Assembly (NCBI GenBank): GCA_049273695.1
Contig: JBASRE010000004.1
Coordinates: 186,001-250,000, forward strand
DNA from: UBA11740 sp049273695
GTDB taxonomy: Bacteria > Acidobacteriota > Blastocatellia > Pyrinomonadales > Pyrinomonadaceae
Direction: 5' to 3'
Length of the DNA stretch: 64,000 nt
Positions 16,304-24,584 of this stretch are shown here, one piece after another. The position numbers were made by a program, and so were the translations under genes. Each line of letters begins with the position of its first letter. The first letter of the stretch is position 1. The notes under the pieces are model-generated. The model was given only the letters and a program-made list of their open reading frames with translations. It was not told the DNA's origin and did no database searches.

Positions 16304-17965
16304 ATGGCCCGAAAGAAACTCGCGCGACTGGCGCCCATTGAAAAGGAATTACCGGAACGAGCGCCACGCGGTTGGGGTGAAGTGCAACAATCCGTCGCAA
16401 AAGAGTCCGGGATCGCTCTGTTGATGGTCGAAGGCTACCAGCCTCCCGCGTTGGTTGTTTCGAACAACAACTCGATTTGTGAAGCCCTGCAGTCGTCGCC
16501 GGAACACGTGCGACTCTGCGATCCGTTTTGCGGATTGGCGCACAAACGAGCGACCAATGAAGGCGCAGTAGTTCACTATCGATGCCACGCGGGATTGCAG
16601 TGCTTTTCGCTGCCGGTTGAGATTAACAAGCGTAAGCTCGCGGTGATCGGCGGCCGTGCATTCAGCAGCAGCAAGGACTATCGCGAGTTTGTCGAGCGGG
16701 TACGGGGCGGTGACCTGCAAGACCTGGCTTCCGACGAACTGTTTCGCAATGTGATCTTCGCGGACGAAGGTGACCTCGATCATGCGGCCTTAAGACTAAG
16801 TCGCGCGGCAGCTGAGTTTCGCGAGAAAACGGTTGAGCCGCCTCCGGTAGTACTGCCTGCGCGTGATGAGATTCCCGCAAGCGATGAGCCGGTACAGGCC
16901 GTTGAAGAACGACGCGTTGAACGTACCCCGTACGTGGGTCTGGATCGTCGCGCCCCTTTTGCTGATTCGATTCGACGCTTCGCCGAACAGATTGATGCGG
17001 CCGAACCGTCCCAGATTTACGAATCGATCCTGGCGCAATCCGCGGACTTGCTGGACGCTGAGCGCGGTTCACTTTGGTTGTTCGACGAGGAATCGAACCA
17101 GTTGAACATCAAAGCCGCGCGCGGCATTCCCGTCGGTCAGCGCGACATCGAAGCCATCCGCATGGGTGAGGGAATTGCCGGTTCGGTGATCAGCGCCGGA
17201 CAACCGCTGGTTACCACGATCGATGCGTTGGGAAAACAGTCGTTGCCGGAACGGAATTACAAGACAAAGTCTTTCATCAGCTATCCGATCGCGATTGGCG
17301 CACGAAAAATCGGGGTCCTGAACGTGACCGACAGACGAAGCGGCGCGGCTTATGACGAATCAGACCTGGAGGTAATCGATCTGGTAGCGCCGCAAATCGC
17401 GCTGGCACTCGAACGTGCCACGTGGCAACACCGCGCGAACCAGTTTCAGTTGATGTCGATTACGGATCCGCTGACGGGTTTACATAACCGCCGCTACATG
17501 GAAGCCCGTTTGTCTGAAGAACTGAATCGCTCGAAGCGTTACGACTTTCCGATGAGCTTCATGATGATCGACATCGACGATTTCAAGCACTACAACGATC
17601 GCAACGGTCATCAGGCAGGCGATCGCGCGCTGGAAATAACGGCGCAGTGCTTGCGCTCGACGCTGCGTAAGGTTGACGTCGCATCGCGCTACGGCGGCGA
17701 AGAGTTCACGATTCTTCTGCCGCAAACGACTTTGACAGAAGCCGGCGCCATCGCCGATCGCTTGCGACGGCAAATCATGACGACGAAGTTTCCGCACGGC
17801 GATTCACAGCCGCAGGGCGCGGTCACGATTAGCATCGGCTTGTCGTCCCTGTCTTCGTCAGTCGATTCCGCCGAAGCAATTATCCGGGCAGCCGACCGCG
17901 CGTTGTATCACGCGAAGAGTCATGGCAAGAACCGCGCGTACGCGTACCAGGGCACGGTGAGTTAG
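16304..17965 (+). CDS. PocR-GAF-GGDEF diguanylate cyclase
   Basis: 553 residues from the ATG at 16304 (MARKKLARLAPIEKE). Residues about 25-165 form a PocR-type sensory domain with conserved cysteines (RLCDPFCGLAHKR, HYRCHAGLQCFSLPV), which may bind a small ligand or metal. About 230-375 is a GAF domain (YESILAQSADLLDAERGSLWLFDEE, SYPIAIGARKIGVLNVTDR). The GGDEF domain follows, with DPLTGLHNRRYMEARL and the active site RYGGEEF near residue 464. RKVD five residues before it fits the inhibitory I-site RxxD, so product feedback is likely. It makes cyclic di-GMP from two GTP. Downstream are anti-sigma, STAS and HD-GYP genes, which suggests one circuit. Confidence 0.92.
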   Translation: MARKKLARLAPIEKELPERAPRGWGEVQQSVAKESGIALLMVEGYQPPALVVSNNNSICEALQSSPEHVRLCDPFCGLAHKRATNEGAVVHYRCHAGLQCFSLPVEINKRKLAVIGGRAFSSSKDYREFVERVRGGDLQDLASDELFRNVIFADEGDLDHAALRLSRAAAEFREKTVEPPPVVLPARDEIPASDEPVQAVEERRVERTPYVGLDRRAPFADSIRRFAEQIDAAEPSQIYESILAQSADLLDAERGSLWLFDEESNQLNIKAARGIPVGQRDIEAIRMGEGIAGSVISAGQPLVTTIDALGKQSLPERNYKTKSFISYPIAIGARKIGVLNVTDRRSGAAYDESDLEVIDLVAPQIALALERATWQHRANQFQLMSITDPLTGLHNRRYMEARLSEELNRSKRYDFPMSFMMIDIDDFKHYNDRNGHQAGDRALEITAQCLRSTLRKVDVASRYGGEEFTILLPQTTLTEAGAIADRLRRQIMTTKFPHGDSQPQGAVTISIGLSSLSSSVDSAEAIIRAADRALYHAKSHGKNRAYAYQGTVS

Positions 17966-17971
17966 TCAGTA

Positions 17972-18066
17972 GCGGCGCAGACTTTAGTTTGGGTTTTGTA
18001 TTCGCGATGTTTGTGCGCCTCGTGAATCGAGGCTTAGGTGAAATCACAGGCTGAAGCCTGGGCCAC
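17972..18066. repeat. CACAGACT-family palindrome, diverged copy 2
   Basis: The left end is GCGGCGCAGACTTTAGTTTGG and the right end ATCACAGGCTGAAGCCTGGGCCAC, about 55 bp apart. The middle contains a second small inverted word (GCGCCTCGTGAATCGAGGC). It is the least conserved member of the family in this window. Confidence 0.75.
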
Positions 18067-18084
18067 TCGGCGAAGTAATTTTAG

Positions 18085-20286
18085 ATGAGTCATCAACGCA
18101 TTCTTGCGAAGTTGGCGCGGGACGAGTTTGTCGGCCGCGATGCCGAGCTGCATCGACTCATCAGTTACTCCTCACAACCAAACGAGCGGAAGCTTCTGTT
18201 GTTGGCGGCGCCCAATGCCGGAGGCTCGGAATTTTTACGACAGGCTTACGACGAACTCTTCTTTCGACGCACTCAAGCCGCGCCCATCCATTTTTCGTTC
18301 CGTTCAAGCGAAGGCAGCCTGGCGGACGTTGCCTCGAATTTCTTCCGGACGTTTCTTCAACAGTACGTCGCCTATCGTCGGGTTAACCCGTCGCTGCTGA
18401 CGACTGCCCTCACCGCTGAGGACGTCGCTGAAGCCGCTCTGCCCACCGATTACGAAGCAATCATCTCGCTGTTGGAATCGTTCGCACGCGAAAAGAACTC
18501 CGCCGACGAACTGACGTTGCTTCGCTTCTGTTTACACGCGCCGCAGAAGCTTGCGGCGGCAACCAAGCGACCGCTGCTTCCGTTGATCGATTGTTTGCCG
18601 CTGGCGGATGAATCAGACACCGGTCCTTTGTCGAGGGAACTAACGCAGGCGTTCCTGCGACGCACTCCTTTTGTCGCGATGGCGGGACTGCGGCGGCAAA
18701 TGCCGAACGCGATTCACGCCGCCGGCGCTGACCTGGATGCGGATGAAATAATTCGCCTGGATTATCTGGCCGAGGATGACGCGCACATGTTGCTTGACGC
18801 GCTCACGCGCAGCGTTGGCGTCGAGAGCAACGAACAGACTCGCGACCTGATTGTGCAGCAGGTACATGGCAGCCCCTTCTTCCTTGCTGCTCTGGCGCAG
18901 GCCGCGCGTGAAAAGCGCGCGTCGCTCACCAGCTTCCTTGAGTGCCAGAGGCTTTATGTGGACGAACTGCTCGGCGGTCGCATCCATCGGCATTTCGCCG
19001 GCTTGCTCAATCAAGTGGCTCCGCAAGCGCAAACGCGCAGGACGTTGGTGCGCGTGCTGTACGAATCCGCCTTGAGCGAAACGCGCAAAGCATCGGTGTG
19101 GACCTGGAAGAAAAGACTCGGTGTCGAAGGTTCCGAATTCGAACGCATCATCGACGCACTGCACATTCATGAACTGGCAAACTCGAGCGGCGCGACGATC
19201 GAGCTGAATTCCGAACCCCCGGTTTGGATGGACTATTTGCACGCACAGTATCAGCTTGAGGTCGCCGGTGAGCCGCGCGCACTGGTAGTGGCGAACACGT
19301 TGCTCAGTACACTGAAGCGCGCGCCGCAAACCATGCGTCGGAAGTACCGGCGCGAAGCAGCGCTCGGTTTGAGAGACATCCTGGCGCGCTTCAATTGTCA
19401 GGAAGTCCCGGCCAGCCTGTTTCAATACGATCGTTTCGCCGCGTCGCACACGGGCGTGGATACCGAAACCGTCAATGCCGCGCTCGACGCCGAGCCGGAC
19501 ATCGTGCGACTGCCCCAGATTGTCTCTGCCGAGGACTGCTCAGTTCTGGCCACTGCGGTAAGAACGGAAGAGGGACGATGCGCGATGGGCCACGGTTTTG
19601 AAGGAGCCGACTACACTGATGAGCACGAGATCGTCTGGCTGACGGCTGAAGTTGAATCGAAGCTCGAGGCCGACGACGACGTTACAAAAGAGTGCGTCGA
19701 TCGTCTGGAGCAACTGGCTCGCGAAGCTAACCTCGGCCGCACACGCTTGTGGCTGGTTAGTCCCGAAGGCTTTTCTGAAGACGCGTCAGAAGTCCTTAAG
19801 CAGCACGACGCGTACAGCTCCAGCCGGCGGCAACTGGAACTGCTGACCTCACGTCTGCAACCTGAACCAACCAAATCCGAAACGACATCGGACGAATACG
19901 AGATGGTGATCCCGATGGGCACCGATACCGAATTGATTGCCGCACGTGCGGTGGAAGAGATTGCGCGACGCGTTAACTTTCAACCGGAAGCGATCAATCA
20001 GATCAAGCTCGCGCTGGTCGAAGCATGCATCAACGCGACCGAGCACAGCCTCAGTCCCGATCGAAAGATTTATCAGCGGTTTCGGGTGGAAGATGATAAA
20101 TTAGTCGTCATAGTTGCGAGCCGCGGCGTCGTTCCGGCAAGTGTTCCAGACAACGGCGGCGTGAACGGAGATGGGAAAAGTCGTCGGGGGTGGGGATTGA
20201 AACTCATCCGCAGCCTGATGGACGAAGTTGAATTTGAGCGCGTTGACGACGGCACTCAATTGAAGATGACGAAGTACATTCGGTGA
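18085..20286 (+). CDS. Degenerate AAA-like ATPase fused to an RsbW-type histidine-kinase-like ATPase domain
   Basis: 733 residues. The N-terminus has FVGRDAELHRL, typical before an AAA_16-type P-loop, but the loop reads APNAGGSEFLRQ where GxxxxGKT is expected, so the lysine is missing; the Walker B-like strand LLPLIDCLPL lacks the catalytic Glu. The middle (about 280-600) is helical and unrecognised. The last 125 residues are an RsbW/SpoIIAB-like domain: the N-box LVEACINATEHS and GWGLKLIRSLMDEVEFE are clear, but the Asp of the G1 box seems to be replaced (VASRGVV). RsbW proteins bind sigma factors and are released by STAS antagonists; the next gene encodes a STAS protein. A scaffold role in a partner switch is inferred; two damaged nucleotide sites are the oddity. 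Confidence 0.78.
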   Translation: MSHQRILAKLARDEFVGRDAELHRLISYSSQPNERKLLLLAAPNAGGSEFLRQAYDELFFRRTQAAPIHFSFRSSEGSLADVASNFFRTFLQQYVAYRRVNPSLLTTALTAEDVAEAALPTDYEAIISLLESFAREKNSADELTLLRFCLHAPQKLAAATKRPLLPLIDCLPLADESDTGPLSRELTQAFLRRTPFVAMAGLRRQMPNAIHAAGADLDADEIIRLDYLAEDDAHMLLDALTRSVGVESNEQTRDLIVQQVHGSPFFLAALAQAAREKRASLTSFLECQRLYVDELLGGRIHRHFAGLLNQVAPQAQTRRTLVRVLYESALSETRKASVWTWKKRLGVEGSEFERIIDALHIHELANSSGATIELNSEPPVWMDYLHAQYQLEVAGEPRALVVANTLLSTLKRAPQTMRRKYRREAALGLRDILARFNCQEVPASLFQYDRFAASHTGVDTETVNAALDAEPDIVRLPQIVSAEDCSVLATAVRTEEGRCAMGHGFEGADYTDEHEIVWLTAEVESKLEADDDVTKECVDRLEQLAREANLGRTRLWLVSPEGFSEDASEVLKQHDAYSSSRRQLELLTSRLQPEPTKSETTSDEYEMVIPMGTDTELIAARAVEEIARRVNFQPEAINQIKLALVEACINATEHSLSPDRKIYQRFRVEDDKLVVIVASRGVVPASVPDNGGVNGDGKSRRGWGLKLIRSLMDEVEFERVDDGTQLKMTKYIR

Positions 20287-20345
20287 GTGGCACAGACTTT
20301 AGTCTGTGATTTCATCGGGGCAACACAGACTGAAGTTTGTGCCAC
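20287..20345. repeat. CACAGACT-family palindrome, copy 3
   Basis: TGGCACAGACTTTAGTCTGTG is followed by ACACAGACTGAAGTTTGTGCCACA after about 13 bp. It is nearly identical to the copy at 16210 and lies between the RsbW-like gene and the STAS gene. Confidence 0.88.
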
Positions 20346-20368
20346 AGTAAGAGGGGGGCTTACTGAAG

Positions 20369-20764
20369 ATGGAAACAACGGGGGCGACTCCGGTGCAGGC
20401 GCGCTGTGTCGGGGACACGGCGATCATTTACGCCAGCGATTACCTGAACAAGCTGAGCGGGGAACGCATCGAGCGTGAGTGCAAGAACCAGCTTGAAGCG
20501 GGCCGTCAGGCAGTTGTCATCAATTTTCGGGACACCGAGCTGGTGAACAGCATTGGAGTCTCGATTCTGATGGGCGTCATCGACGCAGCCGAGCAAAGCC
20601 ATGCTCGGCTAATTTTTTGTGACGTGAATACTCAATCGACCAGTTTGTTTGAGATGCTCGGCCTCACCAAGCATGTTCGGATTGCCCAGGACGAGAGTGA
20701 GGCATTGTCGTGGATTGAACCGGGCATAGAATCCCGAGGCGTGGGGATAGCAAGCGGTTCGTAG
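20369..20764 (+). CDS. STAS-domain anti-sigma factor antagonist
   Basis: 131 residues of the SpoIIAA/RsbV type. The fold can be followed through DTAIIYASDYLNKLSGERIE, QAVVINFRDTELVNSIGVSILMGVI and ARLIFCDVNTQSTSLFEMLGL. The phosphorylation serine would be the one in VNSIG, where the usual Asp-Ser is Asn-Ser. In the family an unphosphorylated STAS protein binds the RsbW-like kinase and frees its partner. The fused RsbW-like protein is encoded just upstream and is the obvious partner. A cyclic di-GMP synthase and an HD-GYP protein flank the pair. The last 15 residues (IESRGVGIASGS) run up to the next dispersed repeat and may not be structured. Confidence 0.85.
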   Translation: METTGATPVQARCVGDTAIIYASDYLNKLSGERIERECKNQLEAGRQAVVINFRDTELVNSIGVSILMGVIDAAEQSHARLIFCDVNTQSTSLFEMLGLTKHVRIAQDESEALSWIEPGIESRGVGIASGS

Positions 20765-20855
20765 TTCTTTGCGATCCTTTGCGTCTTAGCGCCTTTGCGT
20801 GAATTCGTTGCTTGGTCGATGTTCACGCCAAGGCGCTAAGACGCAAAGAAACGCC
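20765..20855. repeat. Dispersed palindrome, CTTTGCG family, copy 3
   Basis: The left arm has CTTTGCGATCCTTTGCG, CTTAGCG and CCTTTGCGTGAA; the right arm has TTCACGCCAAGGCGCTAAG and ACGCAAAG. It starts one base after the STAS stop codon. It gives a false 24-residue extension to the HD-GYP gene. Confidence 0.87.
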
Positions 20856-20870
20856 AAGTTTGAACTATCA

Positions 20871-22130
20871 ATGGAAACTAACAACCAAAGACTCCTCCAC
20901 ACCTTCGCAGCCCTGGCCGATCTCGGGCAGGAAATTGCGAACACCGCGGACTTTGAAGAGATGCTGCGGTCGTCTTTTCATCTGCTGCTCGGGTCGGTCG
21001 CGATTCGCCGCGGCGCAGTAGCGCAGTATGACCGTCAGGGTGACACGCTTCGCGTGATCTCCGCGCGCGGCTTGGAGCAAACGCCGGACACCGAAATTCC
21101 AATCGCACGTGAACATGCGCGTGAGCTGACCAGCCTCGGCGCGTCTTTAACCCTGGCGGATGCCACGGCTGAAGCGACGCGATTTATGGAGGAGCACAAG
21201 AATCTATTTGCGTCCGCGGAAATTCAATTGTTGCTGCCCCTCGTTGTTCATGAAAGATTGATCGGTGTAGTGCTGCTCGGCGAAAAAGCGAGCGGCGAAA
21301 CATTCACCGAAGAAGATCTGGAAACGCTGAGCGCCCTCGCGCGTCACATCGCGGTTGGGATCAACAGCCATCACCTGCTCGGGGAAGTGAAGCGGAAGGC
21401 GGAAGAGAACCAACGGCTATACGACGGCCTGCGCACGATCTACAAAGAAACCGTGCGCGCATTCGCCGCGGCCATCGACATGAAGGACCGCTACACGCAA
21501 GGTCATTCAGTGCGTGTCGGCAAGTACAGCGAAGTGATCGCGCGCGAGATGGGCTGGGGCGAAGACGAAGTCGAAGGCATCACCATCGCCGGCTATCTCC
21601 ACGACATCGGCAAGTTGATCGTGGACCTCAGCGTCATTAATTCACCGGAACGATTCAGCGCGAAAGACTCAGCCGAGATGAGTAAGCACCCGGCCGCCGG
21701 CTATGAAATCCTTGCGCCGATTTCACATCCTTACGCCGACATTCCCCTGATGGCTCGTTACCATCACGAACGTATCGACGGCGCCGGCTATCCCGACGGC
21801 TTGAAAGGCGATCAAATTCCGCCGGGCGCAAAGATCGTCACGCTTGCCGATTCGTTCGACGCGATGACGACCGACCGTCCGTATCGAAAGAAACTTCCGC
21901 TCGAGGATGTACTGCTGGATTTCCGCGCCAACACCGGCACCCAATTCGATCCGGCCGTCGTCTGCGCCTTCTGCCGAGCTTTCCTAAACGAGATTGAGGG
22001 CAAGAAAGAACGCCGCCTGCTGAACCTGCTGAATCGAAACTACGAGAACGTCGAAGCGGTTACACCCCTGCTCAACCAACTCCTGGCCGAATTCGACGTC
22101 GGCGCGATGGCCGCGACCACGGGCCACTGA
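20871..22130 (+). CDS. GAF domain plus HD-GYP phosphodiesterase
   Basis: 419 residues from the ATG at 20871 (METNNQRLLHTF); the earlier ATGs at 20799 and 20812 belong to repeat sequence. Residues about 10-170 form a GAF sensor (LGSVAIRRGAVAQYDRQ, LLLPLVVHERLIGVVLLGEKA). From about 200 comes a full HD-GYP domain: RYTQGHSVRVGKYS, the metal pair in AGYLHDIGKL, HPAAGYEIL, ARYHHERIDGAGYPDGL with the GYP signature, and LADSFDAMTTDRPYR. The family hydrolyses cyclic di-GMP. With the GGDEF protein at 16304 the cluster holds both synthesis and breakdown enzymes around an anti-sigma/STAS pair. Confidence 0.93.
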   Translation: METNNQRLLHTFAALADLGQEIANTADFEEMLRSSFHLLLGSVAIRRGAVAQYDRQGDTLRVISARGLEQTPDTEIPIAREHARELTSLGASLTLADATAEATRFMEEHKNLFASAEIQLLLPLVVHERLIGVVLLGEKASGETFTEEDLETLSALARHIAVGINSHHLLGEVKRKAEENQRLYDGLRTIYKETVRAFAAAIDMKDRYTQGHSVRVGKYSEVIAREMGWGEDEVEGITIAGYLHDIGKLIVDLSVINSPERFSAKDSAEMSKHPAAGYEILAPISHPYADIPLMARYHHERIDGAGYPDGLKGDQIPPGAKIVTLADSFDAMTTDRPYRKKLPLEDVLLDFRANTGTQFDPAVVCAFCRAFLNEIEGKKERRLLNLLNRNYENVEAVTPLLNQLLAEFDVGAMAATTGH

Positions 22131-22191
22131 ATCGGACCTGTCTTGGAACTATGGTCACGAATATGTATCACGGAGTATTATTGGCAACAAC

Positions 22192-22437
22192 ATGATTGAC
22201 GAGACGCTCCTAGGACGAATCACCGCTAACCCTCAGATTTTTGGAGGCAAGCCCATCATCCGCGGGATGCGAATCTCCGTGGAACTGATTTTGAGTTTGT
22301 TGGCACAAGGCGAAACGTCCGAAGCGATTTTGGCCGACTATCCCGACCTCGAGCCAGATGATCTGCGCGCTTGTTTGGCTTATGCGCATGCGGCGATCTC
22401 ACATGACAAGCTCGATTCCGTGCAAATCTCAGCATGA
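22192..22437 (+). CDS. DUF433 antitoxin-like DNA-binding protein
   Basis: 81 residues. The pattern ITANPQIFGGKPIIRGMRISVELILSLLAQGETSEAILADYPDLEPDDLRACLAYA is diagnostic of DUF433, a small helix-turn-helix protein that usually precedes a DUF5615 PIN-like partner and is taken to be its antitoxin. The partner frame begins at the stop codon here (TGATG overlap), but carries a nonsense codon. A paralogous pair lies at 42919-43532. The DUF433 gene itself is intact, so it may now be unnecessary, or act in trans on the second pair. Confidence 0.88.
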   Translation: MIDETLLGRITANPQIFGGKPIIRGMRISVELILSLLAQGETSEAILADYPDLEPDDLRACLAYAHAAISHDKLDSVQISA

Positions 22438-22790
22438 TGCGGTTCCTCGTCGATCGTTGCGCTGGAACCCGAATAGCCGCATGGCTGCGAACGCAAGGAC
22501 ACGATGTAGTTGAGGCGCGTGAACGAGGCGAGGATCCGGGCGACCGCGTCTTGCTAGAGTGGGCGGCGCAGGAATCGAGAGTTCTCGTAACAATCGACAC
22601 TGACTTTGGCTAATTGATTTTCCTCGAAGCGCAGCCTCACGGCGGTCTAATCCGTTTGCCGGACGTTCCTTCAGACCAGAGAATTGAGATTGTTCGAGAT
22701 CTCATCCAGCGGTTTCAGAGCGAACTCGAGGGTAGGGCAATCATTACGGTACGCGGCGGGAAGATTCGAATCTCGGGACCGTCCGAGTAG
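22437..22790 (+). pseudogene. DUF5615 PIN-like toxin, broken by one in-frame stop
   Basis: Starting at the ATG that overlaps the DUF433 stop, the frame reads MRFLVDRCAGTRIAAWL up to VTIDTDFG and then meets TAA at 22611. Reading on in the same frame gives LIFLEAQPHGGLIRLPDVP and more, to a natural TAG at 22788, a total of 117 codons. Family members have an unbroken DFGxLVFL-type run at this point (often a Lys codon AAA or AAG), so a single substitution can explain the TAA. The Asp residues near the N-terminus and in TDTDFG, expected for PIN-like catalysis, are present in the short part. The protein made today would be 58 residues. Inactivation would relieve a host of an unwanted toxin. Confidence 0.85.
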
Positions 22791-22817
22791 TAAAGGCGCG
22801 GGCTGCAGGAGACCAGG

Positions 22818-23003
22818 TTAGCTTGTAAGCCATGAGGCCAACTGTTTTTTTACTTCGTCGTGAGGAATGCCTTCGCCTTTGTCCAGTTGATCGAGCCCCT
22901 TCTGCACCGCCGCCATAAACTCAATGCGCTCGGCAATCTCCTCCAACGAACAATCGTCCGGCAAGGCCCGGATGGTCTCAAGAACAATCTCCTTCTCAGT
23001 CAT
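22818..23003 (-). CDS. Small antitoxin-like protein, apparently without a toxin
   Basis: 61 residues from the ATG at 23003 (MTEKEIVLETIRALPDDCSLEEIAERIEFMAAVQKGLDQLDKGEGIPHDEVKKQLASWLTS in short segments: EIVLETIRALPDD, EEIAERIEFM, GEGIPHDEVKK). The last part, G-x-x-hxHxEVKKQLxxWL, is a common antitoxin ending that partners RelE/ParE toxins. The toxin normally follows immediately, but here only 27 bp remain before the end of the broken DUF5615 frame on the opposite strand, so no toxin is encoded. An upstream start at 23039 would add 12 residues. I regard it as a solitary antitoxin, either a relic or a scavenger of foreign toxins. Confidence 0.6.
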   Translation of the reverse strand: MTEKEIVLETIRALPDDCSLEEIAERIEFMAAVQKGLDQLDKGEGIPHDEVKKQLASWLTS

Positions 23004-23060
23004 GCGGCAATTATGAGATTGCTCACGCTCGTAGCGCAAGTAATAGTTGTGGCAATAGTC

Positions 23061-24056
23061 CTAGATTCCCGTCAGCCGTTCAAGCGCTTCAGGATATCGC
23101 GCGCCTTGCACCGTTATCTTCGCCGACGCTTCATCAATTTCGCGCAGGTCGTCAGTCGTTAACTCAAATTCCGTAGCGCCGATGTTTTCTTCCAGACGAT
23201 GCAATTTGGTGGTGCCGGGAATGGGAACGATCCAGGGCTTTTGCCCGAGCAGCCAGGCGAGCGCAATCTGCGCCGGCGTCGCTTTCTTCCGCTCTCCGAT
23301 CGAACGCAGCAGATCGATTAACGTCTGATTCGCTTTGCGCGCTTCCGGCGTAAAGCGCGGCAGGCTCGCGCGAAAGTCATTCGGCTCGAACGTGGTGCTC
23401 TCATCCATCTTGCCCGTGAGGAAGCCTCGGCCAAGCGGACTGTAGGGAACGAATCCGATGCCAAGTTCCTCGAGCGCCGGCAAGACTTCCTTCTCAGGCG
23501 TTCTCGTCCACAGTGAGTATTCGTTCTGCACGGCGGTTACGGGTTGGATTGCGTGCGCGCGCCGCAGGGTCTGCACGCCCGGCTCAGACATGCCGAAGTG
23601 TCTGACCTTGCCTGCTTGAATCAGTTCCTTCACCGCGCCCGCGACATCTTCAATAGGCACGTCCGGGTCAACGCGATGTTGATAGAACAAATCGATGCGA
23701 TCAGTTCTAAGTCGCTTGAGTGAGGCTTCGGCAACTTCCTTGATGTGTTCCGGCCGGCTGTCCACGCCCGCCCAACGCTTCTCGCCAGTGGGATCGAGTT
23801 TGAATCCAAACTTGGTCGCGATAACTACCTGATCACGTACCGGGGCAAGCGCTTCACCCACGAGTTCTTCGTTTGTGAAGGGTCCATAGACTTCAGCCGT
23901 GTCGAAGAAGGTGATGCCGTGCTCAAACGCCGCACGGAGCAGAGAGAGCATCTCCTGCCGGTCCGGCGTCTTGCCGTAAGACATGCTCATCCCCATACAG
24001 CCCAGTCCGAGCGCGGACACTTCGAGGCCGCCGTTGCCGAGTTTTCGTTTCCTCAT
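23061..24056 (-). CDS. Aldo/keto reductase
   Basis: 331 residues, the normal length. NADPH-dependent reduction of aldehydes or ketones is the family activity; the substrate cannot be told. The catalytic tetrad is visible: Asp and Tyr in FFDTAEVYGPFTNEELVGEAL, Lys in VIATKFGF, His in IDLFYQHRVDPDVP. The cofactor-binding C-terminal part has IPIPGTTKLHRLEENI (seen as WIVPIPGTTK). It belongs to the AKR11/AKR13-like group, which often contains general stress reductases. It stands alone, transcribed towards the antitoxin-like gene, with a 327 bp spacer behind its start. Confidence 0.9.
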   Translation of the reverse strand: MRKRKLGNGGLEVSALGLGCMGMSMSYGKTPDRQEMLSLLRAAFEHGITFFDTAEVYGPFTNEELVGEALAPVRDQVVIATKFGFKLDPTGEKRWAGVDSRPEHIKEVAEASLKRLRTDRIDLFYQHRVDPDVPIEDVAGAVKELIQAGKVRHFGMSEPGVQTLRRAHAIQPVTAVQNEYSLWTRTPEKEVLPALEELGIGFVPYSPLGRGFLTGKMDESTTFEPNDFRASLPRFTPEARKANQTLIDLLRSIGERKKATPAQIALAWLLGQKPWIVPIPGTTKLHRLEENIGATEFELTTDDLREIDEASAKITVQGARYPEALERLTGI

Positions 24057-24383
24057 CGTTGCTGTGAAAGTAGCACAGTTCTTATGGTGCGTGATGCGGG
24101 CCTCGCAGTCGCGAGTCCAAGAGCGAGTAGAGGGCGGCCGCGCGAACTATTGAATAGCTTGCTAAGATCCGTGCTAGAATCCGCGCCGTTTCTTACTAGT
24201 TGCCGCAAACCCCGTCCCAGACATACGCGGCAGGCTGTCTTCAAGCAGAATTCTGTATATCGGCTGACGTGATTAGTCGGGAAAAGCAGTCAAGGTAAAT
24301 GCGCCACTTCGGGACGCCACCCCGGAACTTGATATTTATTAATTCCATCGCCAGCTTCAGCGGCGACAAGGAGGAGGACGAAT
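24057..24383. other. Spacer between divergent genes; no gene seen
   Basis: This 327 bp between the aldo/keto reductase (minus) and the zinc-ribbon gene (plus) must hold both promoters. TTGAAT at 24150 and TAGAAT at 24175 resemble -35 and -10 boxes for the plus strand, with a rather long 19 bp spacing; this is weak. Just before 24384 is an unusually strong ribosome site (AAGGAGGAGG). No word-repeat palindrome is present, unlike most spacers here. Confidence 0.35.
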
Positions 24384-24542
24384 ATGCAGACAGATACAAC
24401 CATTAACGCAACGCCACAATTTAACCAATACAAGAGTTGGAGGTGTTGCAAATGTCGTCATGAGAACCATCACGACAAGTTTGTATGCCTTGACCCTGAC
24501 TGCCGACACGAACGCTGCAACAACTGCACGGATTTAGACTGA
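24384..24542 (+). CDS. Small zinc-ribbon protein (52 residues)
   Basis: A short gene with a near-perfect Shine-Dalgarno sequence (AAGGAGGAGG) 5-6 bases before its ATG, which argues strongly for translation. The protein starts MQTDTTINATPQFNQYKSW, then has CCKCRHENHH, FVCLDPDCRHERC and NNC. The pairs CKC, CxxxxC and CNNC form a plausible zinc knuckle, similar to short rubredoxin-type or RanBP2-like ribbons, with several His residues nearby. The function is unknown; zinc ribbons of this size bind nucleic acid or a protein partner. The unknown membrane protein 200 bp downstream is on the same strand and may be a partner. Confidence 0.72.
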   Translation: MQTDTTINATPQFNQYKSWRCCKCRHENHHDKFVCLDPDCRHERCNNCTDLD

Positions 24543-24549
24543 GCATGTT

Positions 24550-24575
24550 CTTCCTTCCCAATGCTGGGAGGGAAG
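24550..24575 (+). terminator. Hairpin after the zinc-ribbon gene
   Basis: CTTCCTTCCCA and TGGGAGGGAAG form an 11-bp stem, with one G-T pair, around the loop ATGC, starting 8 bases past the stop codon. No T-run follows, so it is either a weak terminator or an RNA-stabilising structure. GAGGAG follows the right arm and could serve as ribosome site for the tiny frame at 24585. Confidence 0.5.
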
Positions 24576-24584
24576 AGGAGATTC

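Noticed and set aside
18640..19449. 269-residue antisense frame opposite the RsbW-like fusion
   Set aside because: Long, but the product is low in hydrophobic core and the plus-strand frame is longer and ends in a known domain.
24057..24383. Possible tRNA or small RNA gene in the spacer
   Set aside because: No cloverleaf with a TTCGA-type loop could be drawn, here or in any other spacer I read.
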